From NCBI GenBank assembly GCA_942486035.1, contig CALNXK010000083.1, positions 669,001-733,000 on the forward strand: a stretch of DNA of 64,000 nt. The letters are read 5' to 3'. The translations under genes and the position numbers were made by a program. The notes beneath the pieces are model-generated. The model made no database searches. It was not told where the DNA came from and worked only from the letters and a program-made list of their open reading frames with translations. Source of the stretch: Porites lobata. Lineage: Eukaryota; Cnidaria; Anthozoa; Scleractinia; Poritidae. Of this stretch, positions 56,301 to 58,816 are shown one piece after another; within the stretch, counting starts at the first letter, position 1; every line of letters begins with the position of its first letter.

Positions 56301-58207
56301 GAATTTACGAACCGTCTATCTGAAGCAAATATTAACACTTATTGGACTCGCTTATCACAAAATATCGTGATTTGTCAGTGGCAAGTAGATCAATTATTTG
56401 CCGAAGCCGAAAGCTGAGGCAAATAATTGATCTGCGAGTTCAATAATTGTTTTATCATTCGATCACCGAGTTTGAAAATGTTCGGGAAGCGAAGCGATTT
56501 GCCATTTTCACGTAAAAGTGATCGCAAGAAGGAGAAAAGCGTGGTTTCCTTTACGCATGAGCAGAATATTATTTGCAGCCAAAACACAATTGAATGACAT
56601 TGCGCATAAGCAGACCATTATTTGTGGGCAGTTATTTGTAGGTCACGTGGTGGGCTCTCCGCCAGTGGAAAGAAGGAAATACTTTTATCGAATGATAATC
56701 CTAGATGTTTCCTTTTGTGCCATTAAATTGAATGAGTAATTTGTTCTTCTGTCAATTACGCTGCTTCTGTAGTATTGCCATGCGACTAACGGAACGTACA
56801 TGATCTTGTGGTGGAAAGAGCATTAGAAATAAGAATAAAAGGAATTGTTAATAATTTAAAGTATATTTTGAACACCTCAATGTAAATACTAACACAATTC
56901 AAAAAAGGCTAAAACAAACGTGACAGTGCAAAACGTGAGGTTCTTACTATATCAATTCCTGGGATCTCCTTCGTTTTTGGATATCGGAGGATACTGAGGA
57001 CCAAAATCTCTATTCAGTCATTCGTCTATATAAATACACGTCCAAAAGACAGCAAATGATAGACGATAAGAAAATAATAATTTAATTTTGATGCGAATGA
57101 CAACTTCTGGATTGTTTCCACAGAAAAATGGATCACTTCACCCATTGCTGCTACGCTGTTAAAAGCATTCCTCAAGTGAACTGTGAGGCTCCCGCAGATG
57201 GTTTTTCAAGCTGTGATGATCTCATGAAGAATAGAACTCTTCAAATATTCATCTGGATTCTTGGAATCTTGGCATTTGTTGGAAATGCTTTTGTAGTAGG
57301 GTGGAGATGCCTCTTAAGGGAGGAAAATCGTGTTCACTCATTCCTTTTAACAAATCTGGCAATATCGGACTTTTTGATGGGATTATATTTGCTAATTATA
57401 GCTATCAAGGATGTCCAGTGGCAAGGAGAGTATTTCAAACACGATTTTTCTTGGAGGACTGGGAATCTGTGTAAATTTGTTGGTGTTTTATCGATGATTT
57501 CAAGTGAAGTTTCTGTGGCAATGTTGACGATCATAACTGCTGACCGACTTATATGCATTGTATTTTCGTTCCGACTCAAACGATTTTCCCTCAAACGCGT
57601 GTACGTTCTGTGCTCTGTTGTATGGCTCCTAGGAATTGTAATAGCTACAGTTCCACTGATGGGATTTTCTTACTTCGTTGATAACAGTACAGGCTTTGGC
57701 TTCTATGGCCGCTCAGCTGTTTGCCTTCCTTTGCAGTTATCCTCCGACAGACCAGCCGGCTGGGAGTACTCCGTTGTATTTTTCATTGCATTTAACTTTT
57801 TGGCCTTTATGTTTATGCTTGTGGCATACATCGCCATATTTATAACAGCAAAGCGAATCAGTGGAGCAGTCAGGTCAACAAACGTTAGGAGCGAGACTGC
57901 AATGGCAGCGAAGATGATGTTCATAATTCTAACAGACTTTTTCTGCTGGATGCCTGTTATCATTATTGGAATATTATCGCTGACGGGAAACTTGTATGAC
58001 CCAAAGCAGCAAGTTTATGTGTGGATAGCAGTGTTTGTACTGCCAGTAAATTCCTCCATTAATCCCCTACTGTACACGTTTTCTACAACAACTACCAAAA
58101 AGAAACTGAGAAGAATGACGGAGACAATGAGCATTTTCATAAGCAGAAGTACAGCTCATTCCGCAGGTAAGATGGAAGTGCATGAAAATTCTCTGGGTGA
58201 AGACTGA
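463..58207 (+). CDS. Multi-domain LRR-containing G-protein-coupled receptor (LGR/relaxin-receptor-like), 5' end outside window
   Basis: Spliced gene covering most of the window. Exons: 463-653, 815-958, 1483-1624, 1716-2021, 9167-9301, 9384-9615, (9774-9810 proposed), 11161-11275, 11933-12166, 13407-13657, 24407-24515, 31190-31531, 32485-32520, 32784-32898, 40439-40510, 41464-41535, 43477-43548, 43793-43864, 48598-48669, 53128-53199, 54313-54384, 55450-55521, 57124-58207. All boundaries are AG/GT. With the small proposed exon, all phases join. Extracellular modules enter and leave in phase 1; LRR exons are phase 2. Domain order is F5/8C, WSC-like, MAM-N, pentraxin, MAM-C, CUB, LRRNT, LRRs, 7TM. 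LGR-type receptors couple ligand binding on the LRR face to G proteins; the ligand here is unknown. The signal peptide must be upstream. Exon joins are inferred from phase and homology, not transcripts. Confidence 0.8.
815..958 (+). CDS. Exon: discoidin domain, middle
   Basis: Continues in phase 0 with V-D-F-G, V-x-G-L-A-S-Q-G-R and W-V-S-S-F, the usual core strands of F5/8C domains (the V-T-G-I-A-T-Q-G-R equivalent). Acceptor TTCTTCAG, donor GTAGGT, ends in phase 0. 144 nt. Confidence 0.85.
959..1482 (+). other. Intron, nothing recognised
   Basis: 524 bp between discoidin exons 2 and 3. I see no exon-like frame, tRNA-like box or clear inverted repeat. Confidence 0.6.
1483..1624 (+). CDS. 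Exon: discoidin domain, C-terminal part
   Basis: Reads F-P-A-N-N-N-Q-N-T, then C-R-Y-L-R-V-H-P and ends I-E-I-Y-G-C. This matches the closing half of F5/8C domains, including the final Cys that pairs with the first. Leaves in phase 1, so the discoidin domain is a complete module ending at a phase-1 intron. Confidence 0.85.
1716..2021 (+). CDS. Exon: cysteine-rich WSC-like domain
   Basis: Single-exon module of about 100 residues entered in phase 1 and left in phase 1 (donor GTAAGT). Signature segments are M-G-C-Y-L-D-T-P-D-R-A-I-P, G-S-Y then A-I-R-R-C, V-F-A-V-Q-N-G-G-Q-C and a G-P-W-S-N-Q-V-F end. This G-C-Y/DRAIP/QNGG-C pattern recurs in multidomain cnidarian extracellular proteins and resembles WSC carbohydrate-binding domains. 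The exact family assignment is less certain than the module itself. It was likely added by phase-1 exon shuffling. Confidence 0.75.
2225..2345 (+). repeat. SINE tail fragment
   Basis: The CTGTGATGATCTTCTTTAGC stretch followed by a 'TTCATTCC.CGGTTCCAATAT' segment is repeated near 6830-6905, where it follows a tRNA-like head. This copy appears truncated and lacks the head. Confidence 0.45.
2355..2830 (+). repeat. GCATGCCCGG-rich repeat, one arm of an inverted pair
   Basis: Dense in the palindromic words GCATGCC and GGCATGCCCGGCATG. Its start (AACGGGTTGGAAACTAAAAT) is the near reverse complement of sequence near 6640-6670, so this and the 6.06-6.68 kb copy are the same family in opposite orientation. 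No coding capacity is seen. Confidence 0.55.
2831..5837. other. Intron, no supported gene
   Basis: About 3 kb of AT-rich intron between the WSC-like and MAM exons. A 153-codon minus-strand frame (3212-3673) matches no family I know and has no supporting context. No exon with domain similarity was found on either strand. Confidence 0.55.
5838..5979. repeat. Short TIR/MITE copy (TACTACGRC-AGAATCC family)
   Basis: Starts with an ACGATGACGT end and TACTACGGCAGAATCC, and ends with the inverse (ATGACGTCATCGT). The same termini and spacing occur at 20852-21038, and a partial copy lies near 55800-55915, which supports a mobile family. Confidence 0.55.
6060..6680 (-). repeat. GCATGCCCGG-rich repeat, inverted partner
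   Basis: Contains at least four GGCATGCCCGGCATG-type words between 6090 and 6190. Its right end is complementary to the start of the 2.36 kb copy. The two arms could pair across about 3.3 kb. Confidence 0.55.
6697..6910 (+). repeat. tRNA-derived SINE
   Basis: Pol III-like head with an A-box-like TAGCTCAATTTGTAGAG (about 6718-6734) and a B-box-like GGTTCTAATCC (about 6767-6777), followed by the same tail found at 2225-2345. Inserted in the intron between the WSC-like and MAM exons. Confidence 0.55.
6911..8689. other. Intron, nothing recognised
   Basis: AT-rich intron sequence. Open frames at 7467-7944 and 8116-8322 are short, overlap on both strands, and show no family motif. Confidence 0.5.
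8690..8912. repeat. Imperfect foldback
   Basis: GACCTTGTTTTGATACAACC on the left is nearly the reverse complement of the GGTTTGTATCAAAACAATGT on the right, with further pairing of ACAGTTA...TAACTGT ends. Looks like a small foldback element. Confidence 0.4.
9167..9301 (+). CDS. Exon: N-terminal part of a MAM domain
   Basis: Enters in phase 1 from the WSC-like exon, leaves in phase 1 (donor GTAAAA). Reads C-S-S-S-D-E-W-C-G-W-I-T-H-D then S-T-R-W-R, matching the C-x-F-E-x-x-x-C-G-W...D-F-D-W opening of MAM domains, and ends S-S-I-D-T-H-W-G, equivalent to the G-P-x-x-D-H-T region. The continuation of this MAM fold is not in the next exon but at 13407, with a pentraxin-like module between. Confidence 0.7.
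9384..9615 (+). CDS. Exon: pentraxin-like domain, N-terminal part
   Basis: Enters phase 1. V-Q-I-T-K-S-V followed by L-T-L-C-Y-W-L and S-L-F-Y-T-S fits the pentraxin pattern of a strand with Cys in 'L-T-v-C-x-W', then 'l-f-S-Y'. Donor GTGAGT, leaves phase 2. The next clear pentraxin exon starts in phase 0, so one small exon of length 3n+1 is missing between them; see 9774-9810. Confidence 0.7.
9774..9810 (+). CDS. Proposed 37-nt micro-exon inside the pentraxin-like domain
   Basis: Preceded by AACAGTTTTTCAG and followed by GTAACT. At 37 nt it converts phase 2 into phase 0, exactly what is needed between 9615 and 11161. It would add about 12 residues (R-A-C-I-T-P-N-K-N-T-S-R), a plausible length for the variable segment before the W-x-H-x-C-V-S-W strand. 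Supported only by phase and splice signals. Confidence 0.35.
9811..10174. other. Intron, nothing recognised
   Basis: AT-rich intron between the proposed micro-exon and the tRNA-like repeat. No feature seen. Confidence 0.5.
10175..11093. repeat. Dispersed repeat with tRNA-like module, copy 1
   Basis: About 0.9 kb that is repeated at 34060-36545, where it is interrupted by other insertions. It begins with TATTTATAGAAAACAACAAC, contains a minus-strand tRNA-like block (10243-10310) and ends with a 'CCTTATATATTTCC...GCTCCGCAGCAA' segment. This uninterrupted copy supplies the empty-site sequence for the element at 34817-36299. Confidence 0.6.
10243..10310 (-). repeat. tRNA-like pol III module (SINE head)
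   Basis: On the minus strand it reads GCCTCTGCGGTGTAGTGGTT, then an A-box-like GTAGTGGTTAGG and a perfect B-box GGTTCGAGTCC. The body has tRNA-like spacing, but its stems are imperfect and it is repeated at 34119-34184. It is better read as a tRNA-derived repeat than as a functional tRNA gene. Confidence 0.55.
11161..11275 (+). CDS. Exon: pentraxin-like domain, core
   Basis: The frame giving W-N-H-L-C-V-S-W-S-S-G-G-G then Y-Q-D-G-K is the hallmark W-H-H-I-C-V-T-W...W-x-x-G-K pentraxin strand pair; the Cys pairs with the one in the preceding exon. Phase 0 in, phase 1 out (donor GTAACA). Competing frames are open here too but lack any domain similarity. Confidence 0.75.
11276..11932 (+). other. 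Intron, nothing recognised
   Basis: Intron between two pentraxin exons; no exon or repeat signal found. Confidence 0.55.
11933..12166 (+). CDS. Exon: pentraxin-like domain, C-terminal part
   Basis: Reads S-R-L-S-G-V-N-I-W-N-Y-E-L-P then G-N-L-L-Q-W-F-D-L and E-L-Q-G-P-S-C. This matches the closing pentraxin strands (G-D-I-x-x-v-N-m-W...l-x-W). Phase 1 in and phase 1 out (donor GTAAAT), so the pentraxin region as a whole is a symmetric 1-1 cassette. Confidence 0.75.
12262..13027. repeat. TIR element with ACCGACA motifs
   Basis: Imperfect terminal inverted repeats, GGGTCTGAATGGGG on the left and CCCCAGTCAGACCC on the right. Just inside each end are runs of ACCGACTACCGACA-type motifs. 766 bp with no coding frame. 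A non-autonomous DNA element is the likely identity. Confidence 0.5.
13407..13657 (+). CDS. Exon: MAM domain, main part
   Basis: Phase 1 in, phase 0 out. G-E-A-V-L-E-S-P-W then C-L-Q-F-R-F-L-M-F-G-P-G and G-Q-V-V-F-S-S are MAM signatures (A-x-L-x-S-P, C-l-x-F-w-Y-h-m-x-G, the final strand). Spliced directly after 9301 it would give one continuous MAM domain. Confidence 0.8.
13903..14045 (-). repeat. Possible LINE 3' terminus, minus strand
   Basis: Read on the minus strand it ends in a TTAAAATAAAGTTATG signal followed by GTTGTTGTTGTT, resembling a non-LTR element tail with a short microsatellite. No coding part is attached in this orientation. Confidence 0.3.
14404..15475 (+). mobile_element. 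Decayed LINE reverse transcriptase
   Basis: Fragments in several frames are recognisable as non-LTR RT: K-L-A-K-I-I-P-A-F-K and D-Y-R-P-I-S-L-L, then S-Q-Y-G-F-R and F-I-D-L-K-K, the catalytic F-A-D-D box as F-A-N-D-T, then C-D-W-L-K-A-N-K and Y-L-G-V-Y-I-D. Stops and frameshifts (for example near 14787 and 14940) make it non-functional. It sits in the 10.7-kb intron that splits the MAM domain. Confidence 0.8.
15480..16590. other. Intron, no supported feature
   Basis: A 115-codon minus-strand frame (16104-16451) matches nothing I recognise. The stretch may be LINE untranslated or flanking intron sequence. Confidence 0.4.
16600..16860 (+). repeat. Retroelement-like 3' end with A-tail
   Basis: T-rich and G/T-rich sequence runs into AATAAACATATTT followed by an A-rich tail. 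This is the layout of a reverse-transcribed 3' end and may belong to the LINE remnant upstream. Confidence 0.35.
17598..17690. repeat. Foldback (hairpin) repeat
   Basis: GTAATTGTACGAGTGATTAA and an AAATCGGAC block are mirrored by GTCCGATTTGTTTAATCACG and GTATGATTAC, with a short GC loop (CGACCGCGTAGCGGGA). Palindromic repeat of unknown family. Confidence 0.55.
18306..19165. repeat. Insertion with foldback ends inside copy 1
   Basis: Both ends carry TATACTAAAACA-type sequence. The right half has AAACAATTATTCACCT mirrored by GGTGAATAATTGTT (19040-19155). A related foldback lies at 39335-39422. It interrupts homology between the two large repeat copies. Confidence 0.45.
19524..20103 (+). repeat. 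290-bp tandem duplication
   Basis: Two nearly identical units, 19524-19813 and 19814-20103, each starting ACAAGTAAATCTTGGGGACA. Only a few substitutions separate them. The copy at 51.2 kb has a single unit, so the duplication is specific to this locus and recent. Confidence 0.85.
20852..21038. repeat. MITE with ATAGGCCATTTGCA termini
   Basis: 187 bp with terminal inverted repeats ATAGGCCATTTGCA and TGCAAATGGCCTAT and inner inverted TACTACGACCAGAATCC. Same family as 5838-5979 and the partial copy near 55.9 kb. Absent from the equivalent position in the 50.9-kb repeat. Confidence 0.7.
22076..22800. other. Intron, nothing recognised
   Basis: Between the large repeat and a LINE fragment. No exon, tRNA-like box or clear inverted repeat. 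Confidence 0.5.
22800..23480 (-). mobile_element. Decayed LINE reverse transcriptase, minus strand
   Basis: The minus strand reads V-D-H-E-I-L-I-N-K-L-Y-H-Y-G then W-F-A-S-Y-L-K-N-R-T-Q, the typical RT segment after the first catalytic Asp in cnidarian non-LTR elements. The region that would hold the G-V-P-Q-G-S box is degraded. A fragment only; opposite in orientation to the host gene. Confidence 0.7.
23481..24406. other. Intron, nothing recognised
   Basis: AT-rich intron ahead of the last MAM exon. Short overlapping frames only. Confidence 0.5.
24407..24515 (+). CDS. Exon: MAM domain, C-terminal strand
   Basis: Phase 0 in, phase 1 out (donor GTAGTG). Reads G-Y-I-A-V-G-G-L-S-W-T-D-D-Y-C, equivalent to the closing G-D-I-A-I-D-D-I-s-f-t...C of MAM domains. 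This closes the module at a phase-1 intron. Confidence 0.75.
24684..25004. repeat. TIR element with AATAAGCCCC motifs
   Basis: Ends CCGTAAAATTCCGAGAATAA and its inverse TTATTTTCGGAATTTTACG. Inside are six or more TATAAGCCCCTCC-type repeats in one orientation. Non-coding, probably non-autonomous. Confidence 0.6.
25267..25425 (+). repeat. 5' LTR of the Gypsy element
   Basis: Aligns with 29786-29955 over its length, sharing TGTTCAT, CATCAG.CTTCCG, CTTTTGCAA, CGCCATCTTG and ATAAATCCTTGC blocks. The two LTRs differ at many positions, so the insertion is old. Confidence 0.6.
27603..27655 (+). repeat. (CATA)n microsatellite inside pol
   Basis: About 13 CATA units with one CACA variant, in the stretch between the RNase H and integrase remnants. 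It expanded after the element was dead or helped to kill it. Confidence 0.9.
29786..29955 (+). repeat. 3' LTR of the Gypsy element
   Basis: Begins TGTAGGATCAG directly after the purine tract TTTGGGGGAGA and ends near CCTGTAACA. Partner of the 5' LTR. Confidence 0.6.
30213..30637. repeat. Foldback element
   Basis: The outer arms 30213-30255 and 30594-30637 are inverted copies around TGACCTACCGTATAGCGC. An inner pair (near 30340-30390 and 30433-30478) is built on CGATCCCAGTTCGTGT. No coding frame of note. Confidence 0.6.
31190..31531 (+). CDS. Exon: CUB domain
   Basis: One 342-nt exon, phase 1 in and out, holds a whole CUB domain of about 113 residues. It opens A-C-N-E, then F-S-P-Y-H-P-G-L-Y-A-P-N and C-S-W-V-I-T-A-P, then D-F-L-E-V-K-D-G, G-R-F-C-G and ends S-G-F-H-L-R-Y. 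All four canonical Cys are present. CUB domains mediate protein or glycan binding. It follows the MAM exon directly in phase and precedes the LRR cap. Confidence 0.9.
31532..32484 (+). other. Intron, nothing recognised
   Basis: No exon or repeat identified between the CUB and linker exons. Confidence 0.5.
32485..32520 (+). CDS. Exon: 36-nt linker before the LRR cap
   Basis: Acceptor TTTCCACAG and donor GTAACG frame 36 nt that read E-Q-T-E-D-K-I-C-S-S-K-R, phase 1 in and out. It keeps the frame either way, so it could be constitutive or skipped. Short, hence moderate confidence. Confidence 0.5.
32784..32898 (+). CDS. Exon: LRR N-terminal cap and first repeat
   Basis: Enters in phase 1 and reads D-C-P-S-D-C-S-C-F, the Cys cluster of LRRNT caps, then G-Y-G-L-R-I-I-P-K-S-M-P, the usual first-repeat start. 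Leaves in phase 2 (donor GTAAGT), where the phase-2 LRR exon series begins. Confidence 0.85.
32899..34059 (+). other. Intron, nothing recognised
   Basis: I searched for a further 72-nt phase-2 LRR exon here and found none. Confidence 0.5.
34119..34184 (-). repeat. tRNA-like pol III module, second copy
   Basis: Minus strand carries GTGTAGTGGTTATGTGT (A-box-like) and GGGTTCGAGTCCTAC (B-box). It matches the block at 10243-10310 with scattered changes, as expected for a repeat. Confidence 0.55.
34817..36299. mobile_element. 1483-bp TIR DNA element
   Basis: Termini CAGGAGCCCATCAAATGGAG and the inverse CTCCATTTGATAGGCTCCTG continue in inverted similarity for about 90 bp. It is flanked by AAGTGA on both sides (34811-34816, 36300-36305), and the single AAGTGA occurs at the intact site in copy 1 (near 10998). 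No transposase frame seen, so it looks non-autonomous. The CAGGR terminus is hAT-like, but the visible duplication is 6 bp. Confidence 0.75.
36324..36476. mobile_element. Near-perfect palindromic MITE
   Basis: About 153 bp that fold almost completely: ATCCTCGGAGACCCAGGGGC on the left mirrors GCCCCTGGGTCTCCGAGGAT on the right, with CGCGACAAAAGTTTTC and its inverse further in. It is flanked by GAATTCGTC on both sides, a target-site duplication of 7-9 bp. Confidence 0.8.
36905..37055. repeat. GCACGGCAGTAGC hairpins
   Basis: Two adjacent hairpins: GTGCTACTGCCGTGC mirrored by GCACGGCAGTAGCGC, and a tight GCCGTGTAGCACGGCAAC / GCCGTGCTACACGGC pair. Small foldback repeat. Confidence 0.5.
37365..38864. 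repeat. 1.5-kb foldback element with nested insertion
   Basis: Long inverted arms: ACAGGTAGCCCAAGCTCG at the left pairs with CGAGCTTGGGCTACCTGT at the right, and pairing continues through the AATCGGCC-type and TCCAACTGTTCCAATCGCC blocks toward the centre near 38250-38470. The left arm has a local tandem duplication (about 67-70 bp, 37513-37653) and is interrupted by the GC-rich element at 37660-38120. Confidence 0.7.
37660..38120. mobile_element. GC-ended TIR element nested in the foldback
   Basis: Ends CCGGGGGGGGGGCACT and AGTGCCCCCCCGG, flanked by AGGTTGTGC on both sides (about 37651-37659 and 38121-38129). Inside are several TCTAGAACGGGGTAT-type repeats. The opposite foldback arm near 38590 retains the uninterrupted site. 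Confidence 0.65.
38865..40438 (+). other. Intron; small foldback at 39335-39422
   Basis: Mostly unremarkable. AAAACAATTATTC at 39341 is mirrored by GAATAATTGTTTTAG at 39405-39420, related to the foldback at 19.0-19.2 kb. No exon detected. Confidence 0.45.
40439..40510 (+). CDS. Exon: leucine-rich repeat 1 of 8
   Basis: 72 nt, phase 2 to 2, acceptor GTTTCCAG, donor GTAAGT. Reads L-F-A-N-N-R-I-N-Q-I then L-P-L-V-E-Y, the standard L-x-x-N-x-I LRR. Confidence 0.85.
41070..41392. repeat. MITE with GGGCGCTTTCC termini
   Basis: 323 bp with GGGCGCTTTCCATTTA and TAAATGGAAAGCGCCC ends and an ATT repeat on either side. The inside is rich in TTTCCGG words with further inverted pairing. Confidence 0.7.
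41464..41535 (+). CDS. Exon: leucine-rich repeat 2 of 8
   Basis: 72 nt, phase 2 to 2. Reads D-L-S-H-N-V-I-L-V-L then R-H-L-R-N. A more divergent repeat: the usual F-x-x-L is replaced by F-R-D-K. Sits 72 bp after a MITE. Confidence 0.75.
41536..43476 (+). other. Intron with AGATCTTACAAG-rich stretch and a hairpin
   Basis: At 41995-42310 the words AAGATCTT, TCTTACAAG and TAAGATCTT recur many times in both orientations. At 42675-42716 AGGTGGCTCGGAA mirrors TTCCGAGCCACCT. No exon found. Confidence 0.5.
43477..43548 (+). CDS. Exon: leucine-rich repeat 3 of 8
   Basis: 72 nt, phase 2 to 2. K-L-T-G-N-F-I-Q-K-F then F-S-G-L-E-T-L-E-V-L. Acceptor CTTTTCAG, donor GTAAGT. Confidence 0.85.
43793..43864 (+). 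CDS. Exon: leucine-rich repeat 4 of 8
   Basis: 72 nt, phase 2 to 2. D-L-G-E-N-L-L-T-K-V-P then F-G-E-L-S-S-L-R-V-L. Only 244 bp after repeat 3. Confidence 0.85.
43865..44707 (+). other. Intron, nothing recognised
   Basis: AT-rich stretch before the composite foldback. No LRR exon found. Confidence 0.45.
44796..44887. repeat. 92-bp hairpin MITE
   Basis: TAGCCTGTGTACAGACGT is mirrored by ACGTCTTGTACACAGGCTA, with CTCCCTCAGAAAAAAATC and its inverse inside; the loop is a few bases. It interrupts the outer foldback arm; the opposite arm at about 47700 lacks it. Confidence 0.75.
44994..47275. mobile_element. 2.28-kb TIR DNA element (PIF/Harbinger-like duplication)
   Basis: Perfect 17-bp terminal inverted repeats GCAGGGTTGTCACTAAG and CTTAGTGACAACCCTGC, flanked by TAA on both sides (44991-44993, 47276-47278). 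The inverted arm at about 47590-47605 keeps the empty site, AGTGCTAAGTGCG. A 3-bp TAA duplication suggests PIF/Harbinger; reading CTAAG as a 5-bp duplication is also possible. No transposase frame, so non-autonomous. Confidence 0.75.
46413..46847. mobile_element. MITE with GGGTGCGTTCGATTGG termini
   Basis: GGGTGCGTTCGATTGGGAAA and TTTCCCAATCGAACGCACCC bracket 435 bp full of AAATCCGGATTT palindromes. TAG flanks both ends. It is nested inside the 2.28-kb TIR element, giving three levels of insertion. Confidence 0.75.
48210..48597 (+). other. Intron with telomere-like repeats
   Basis: Near 48243-48292 TTTTAGGGTTAGGGTTT is followed by CAACCCTAACCCTAACTC, a head-to-head pair of degenerate TTAGGG runs. 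Otherwise nothing recognised. Confidence 0.5.
48598..48669 (+). CDS. Exon: leucine-rich repeat 5 of 8
   Basis: 72 nt, phase 2 to 2, donor GTGAGT. S-L-R-S-N-E-I-K-F-L then F-S-G-R-N-N-L-T-Y-L. Confidence 0.85.
48670..50149 (+). other. Intron; possible LINE flank
   Basis: No exon found. The last 400 bp may be the degraded upstream part of the RT remnant that follows, but no motif is clear. Confidence 0.4.
50150..50480 (+). mobile_element. Decayed LINE reverse transcriptase
   Basis: Across several frames: F-I-N-F-T-K-V-F-N-S (the F-I-D-F-x-K-A-F-D box), V-R-H-G-C-L-L (the R-Q-G-C-x-L-S-P box) and L-D-F-A-E-D-I (the F-A-D-D catalytic box with a changed residue). Stops between them make it inactive. 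Confidence 0.7.
50929..53062 (+). mobile_element. Non-coding repeat family, copy 2 (2.1 kb)
   Basis: Colinear with the 18.0-22.1 kb copy without its nested insertions: same GATTTAGCCAGGGCTAAAAG start, same TTTGACAGCTGTCAATTGA block near 52833, and a GC-rich palindromic end (CGCGCGCTTCGCGCGCG, about 53021-53040). Ends 65 bp before LRR exon 6. No conserved protein frame between the copies. Confidence 0.65.
53128..53199 (+). CDS. Exon: leucine-rich repeat 6 of 8
   Basis: 72 nt, phase 2 to 2. Y-L-Q-E-N-L-I-E-S-I-P then F-K-D-L-G-H-L-K-V-L. The acceptor follows a long T-run. Confidence 0.85.
53200..54312 (+). other. Intron with (ATT)n microsatellite
   Basis: An ATT/TTA array at 53361-53390. The 140-codon minus-strand frame at 53498-53920 has no family match and no support as a gene. 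Confidence 0.5.
54313..54384 (+). CDS. Exon: leucine-rich repeat 7 of 8
   Basis: 72 nt, phase 2 to 2. F-L-N-N-N-K-I-K-R-I then F-D-G-L-S-S-L-E-T-L. Confidence 0.88.
54385..55449 (+). other. Intron, nothing recognised
   Basis: No exon or defined repeat. Confidence 0.45.
55450..55521 (+). CDS. Exon: leucine-rich repeat 8 of 8
   Basis: 72 nt, phase 2 to 2. Y-L-D-K-N-K-I-V-D-F then F-H-A-L-G-N-L-K-R-L. The last LRR before the 7TM exon; it joins that exon at a Leu codon. Confidence 0.88.
55522..57123 (+). other. Intron with repeat fragments
   Basis: Holds a TCACAGACGT...ACGTCTGTGA foldback piece (55585-55635), a partial MITE of the TACTACGACCAGAATCC family (about 55800-55915) and a CAATTATTTGCC/GGCAAATAATTG hairpin (56390-56430). 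No exon found. Confidence 0.5.
57124..58207 (+). CDS. Exon: 7TM domain of the LGR-like GPCR
   Basis: Enters phase 2, completing a Leu codon, then 359 codons from M at 57128 to TGA at 58205. The hinge has C-C at residues 7-8 and C19/C29, as between LRRs and TM1 in LGRs. Seven hydrophobic spans follow. Landmarks: G-N (52-53) in TM1, L-A-I-S-D (77-81) in TM2, C115 and C199 for the extracellular disulfide, D-R-L (139-141) replacing D-R-Y, T-D-F-F-C-W-M-P (269-276) in TM6 with the T-D-F-x-C of LGRs, and N-P-L-L-Y (312-316) in TM7. It signals at the plasma membrane through G proteins. The Met at 57128 is internal, not a start. The tail after TM7 is short and contains an in-frame consensus donor at 58167, allowing a longer C-terminus (see 58656-63099). 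Confidence 0.93.
58167..58172 (+). promoter_or_regulatory. Potential splice donor inside the 7TM exon
   Basis: CCGCAG|GTAAGA is a near-consensus donor 38 bp before the stop codon. Use of it removes the last 13 codons and leaves phase 1, exactly what the acceptor at 58656 requires. Confidence 0.45.
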
Positions 58208-58655
58208 CGCTGCATTTTTGTTTGTTAGTTTTATGACAGCGATGATCAACATCTCCTTTTAAGTAAGCACCGTCAAATTGAAAACAGAGAAACTGAGACT
58301 TCCAGGCAAAGATGTCATTTGACTTTACAGGCATTAGTGAGGGGTCTAATTACGAAAACGCTTCTTAGGTTACTTCGTTAGTGTTTTAAGGTCTTGGACA
58401 AGAACCAGTCGTCATAGTCGACGTCGAACCATTTTTTTCTTATCTTCTTTTTTCTACACTTATTTTCTCGTCATGGAATAGCTAAATAATTGTTGCAAAA
58501 GTACAAGGGAACATAACTTGGCCTAGGAAACTCCGAAAAAGACTAGTAGCGAATACATTTCGCACCAAAATATAGTGCTATACAAGAAGTGGTCAGTGTG
58601 TATTTTTTTGCAATGTGTGTAAACTTGCCCAAAACGTAATCTGCTTTATCTGCAG
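58208..58655 (+). other. 3' UTR or intron of the receptor; no polyadenylation signal
   Basis: I find no AATAAA or ATTAAA in these 448 bp after the 7TM stop codon, and no ATG followed by a signal peptide that could start a new gene. This fits an intron linking to 58656 but does not prove it. Confidence 0.5.
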
Positions 58656-58816
58656 GCACAAGAAACAGATTGAACCAAAGTGGTACCCTCCCTGACATGA
58701 CTCTGTCATCAGTGGTTCCTAGTATACCTGACATCCAACAGTGTTCTGGAAATTTCAACGTGAAAATTATTGAGATTTGTAATATCTTCCAAAAACGGAC
58801 TAATTCTCAATCAACT
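58656..58816 (+). CDS. Exon: linker leading to the kinase-like domain
   Basis: Acceptor TTTATCTGCAG, donor GTAAGT, 161 nt, phase 1 in and phase 0 out. Encodes about 53 residues: polar, Ser-rich start (N-Q-S-G-T-L-P-D-M) and a C-S-G-N-F-N-V-K-I-I-E-I stretch. No domain recognised. Its phases fit the 58166 donor on one side and the 60413 acceptor on the other, so it can bridge the GPCR and the kinase-like exons. It could also be entered from any other phase-1 donor upstream, such as those after CUB (31531) or the linker exon (32520). Confidence 0.45.

Noticed and set aside
57128..58207. Treating the 7TM frame as an intronless GPCR starting at its first Met
   Set aside because: A good acceptor precedes it, the phase matches the LRR exons, and the residues before TM1 are the LGR hinge rather than a free N-terminus.
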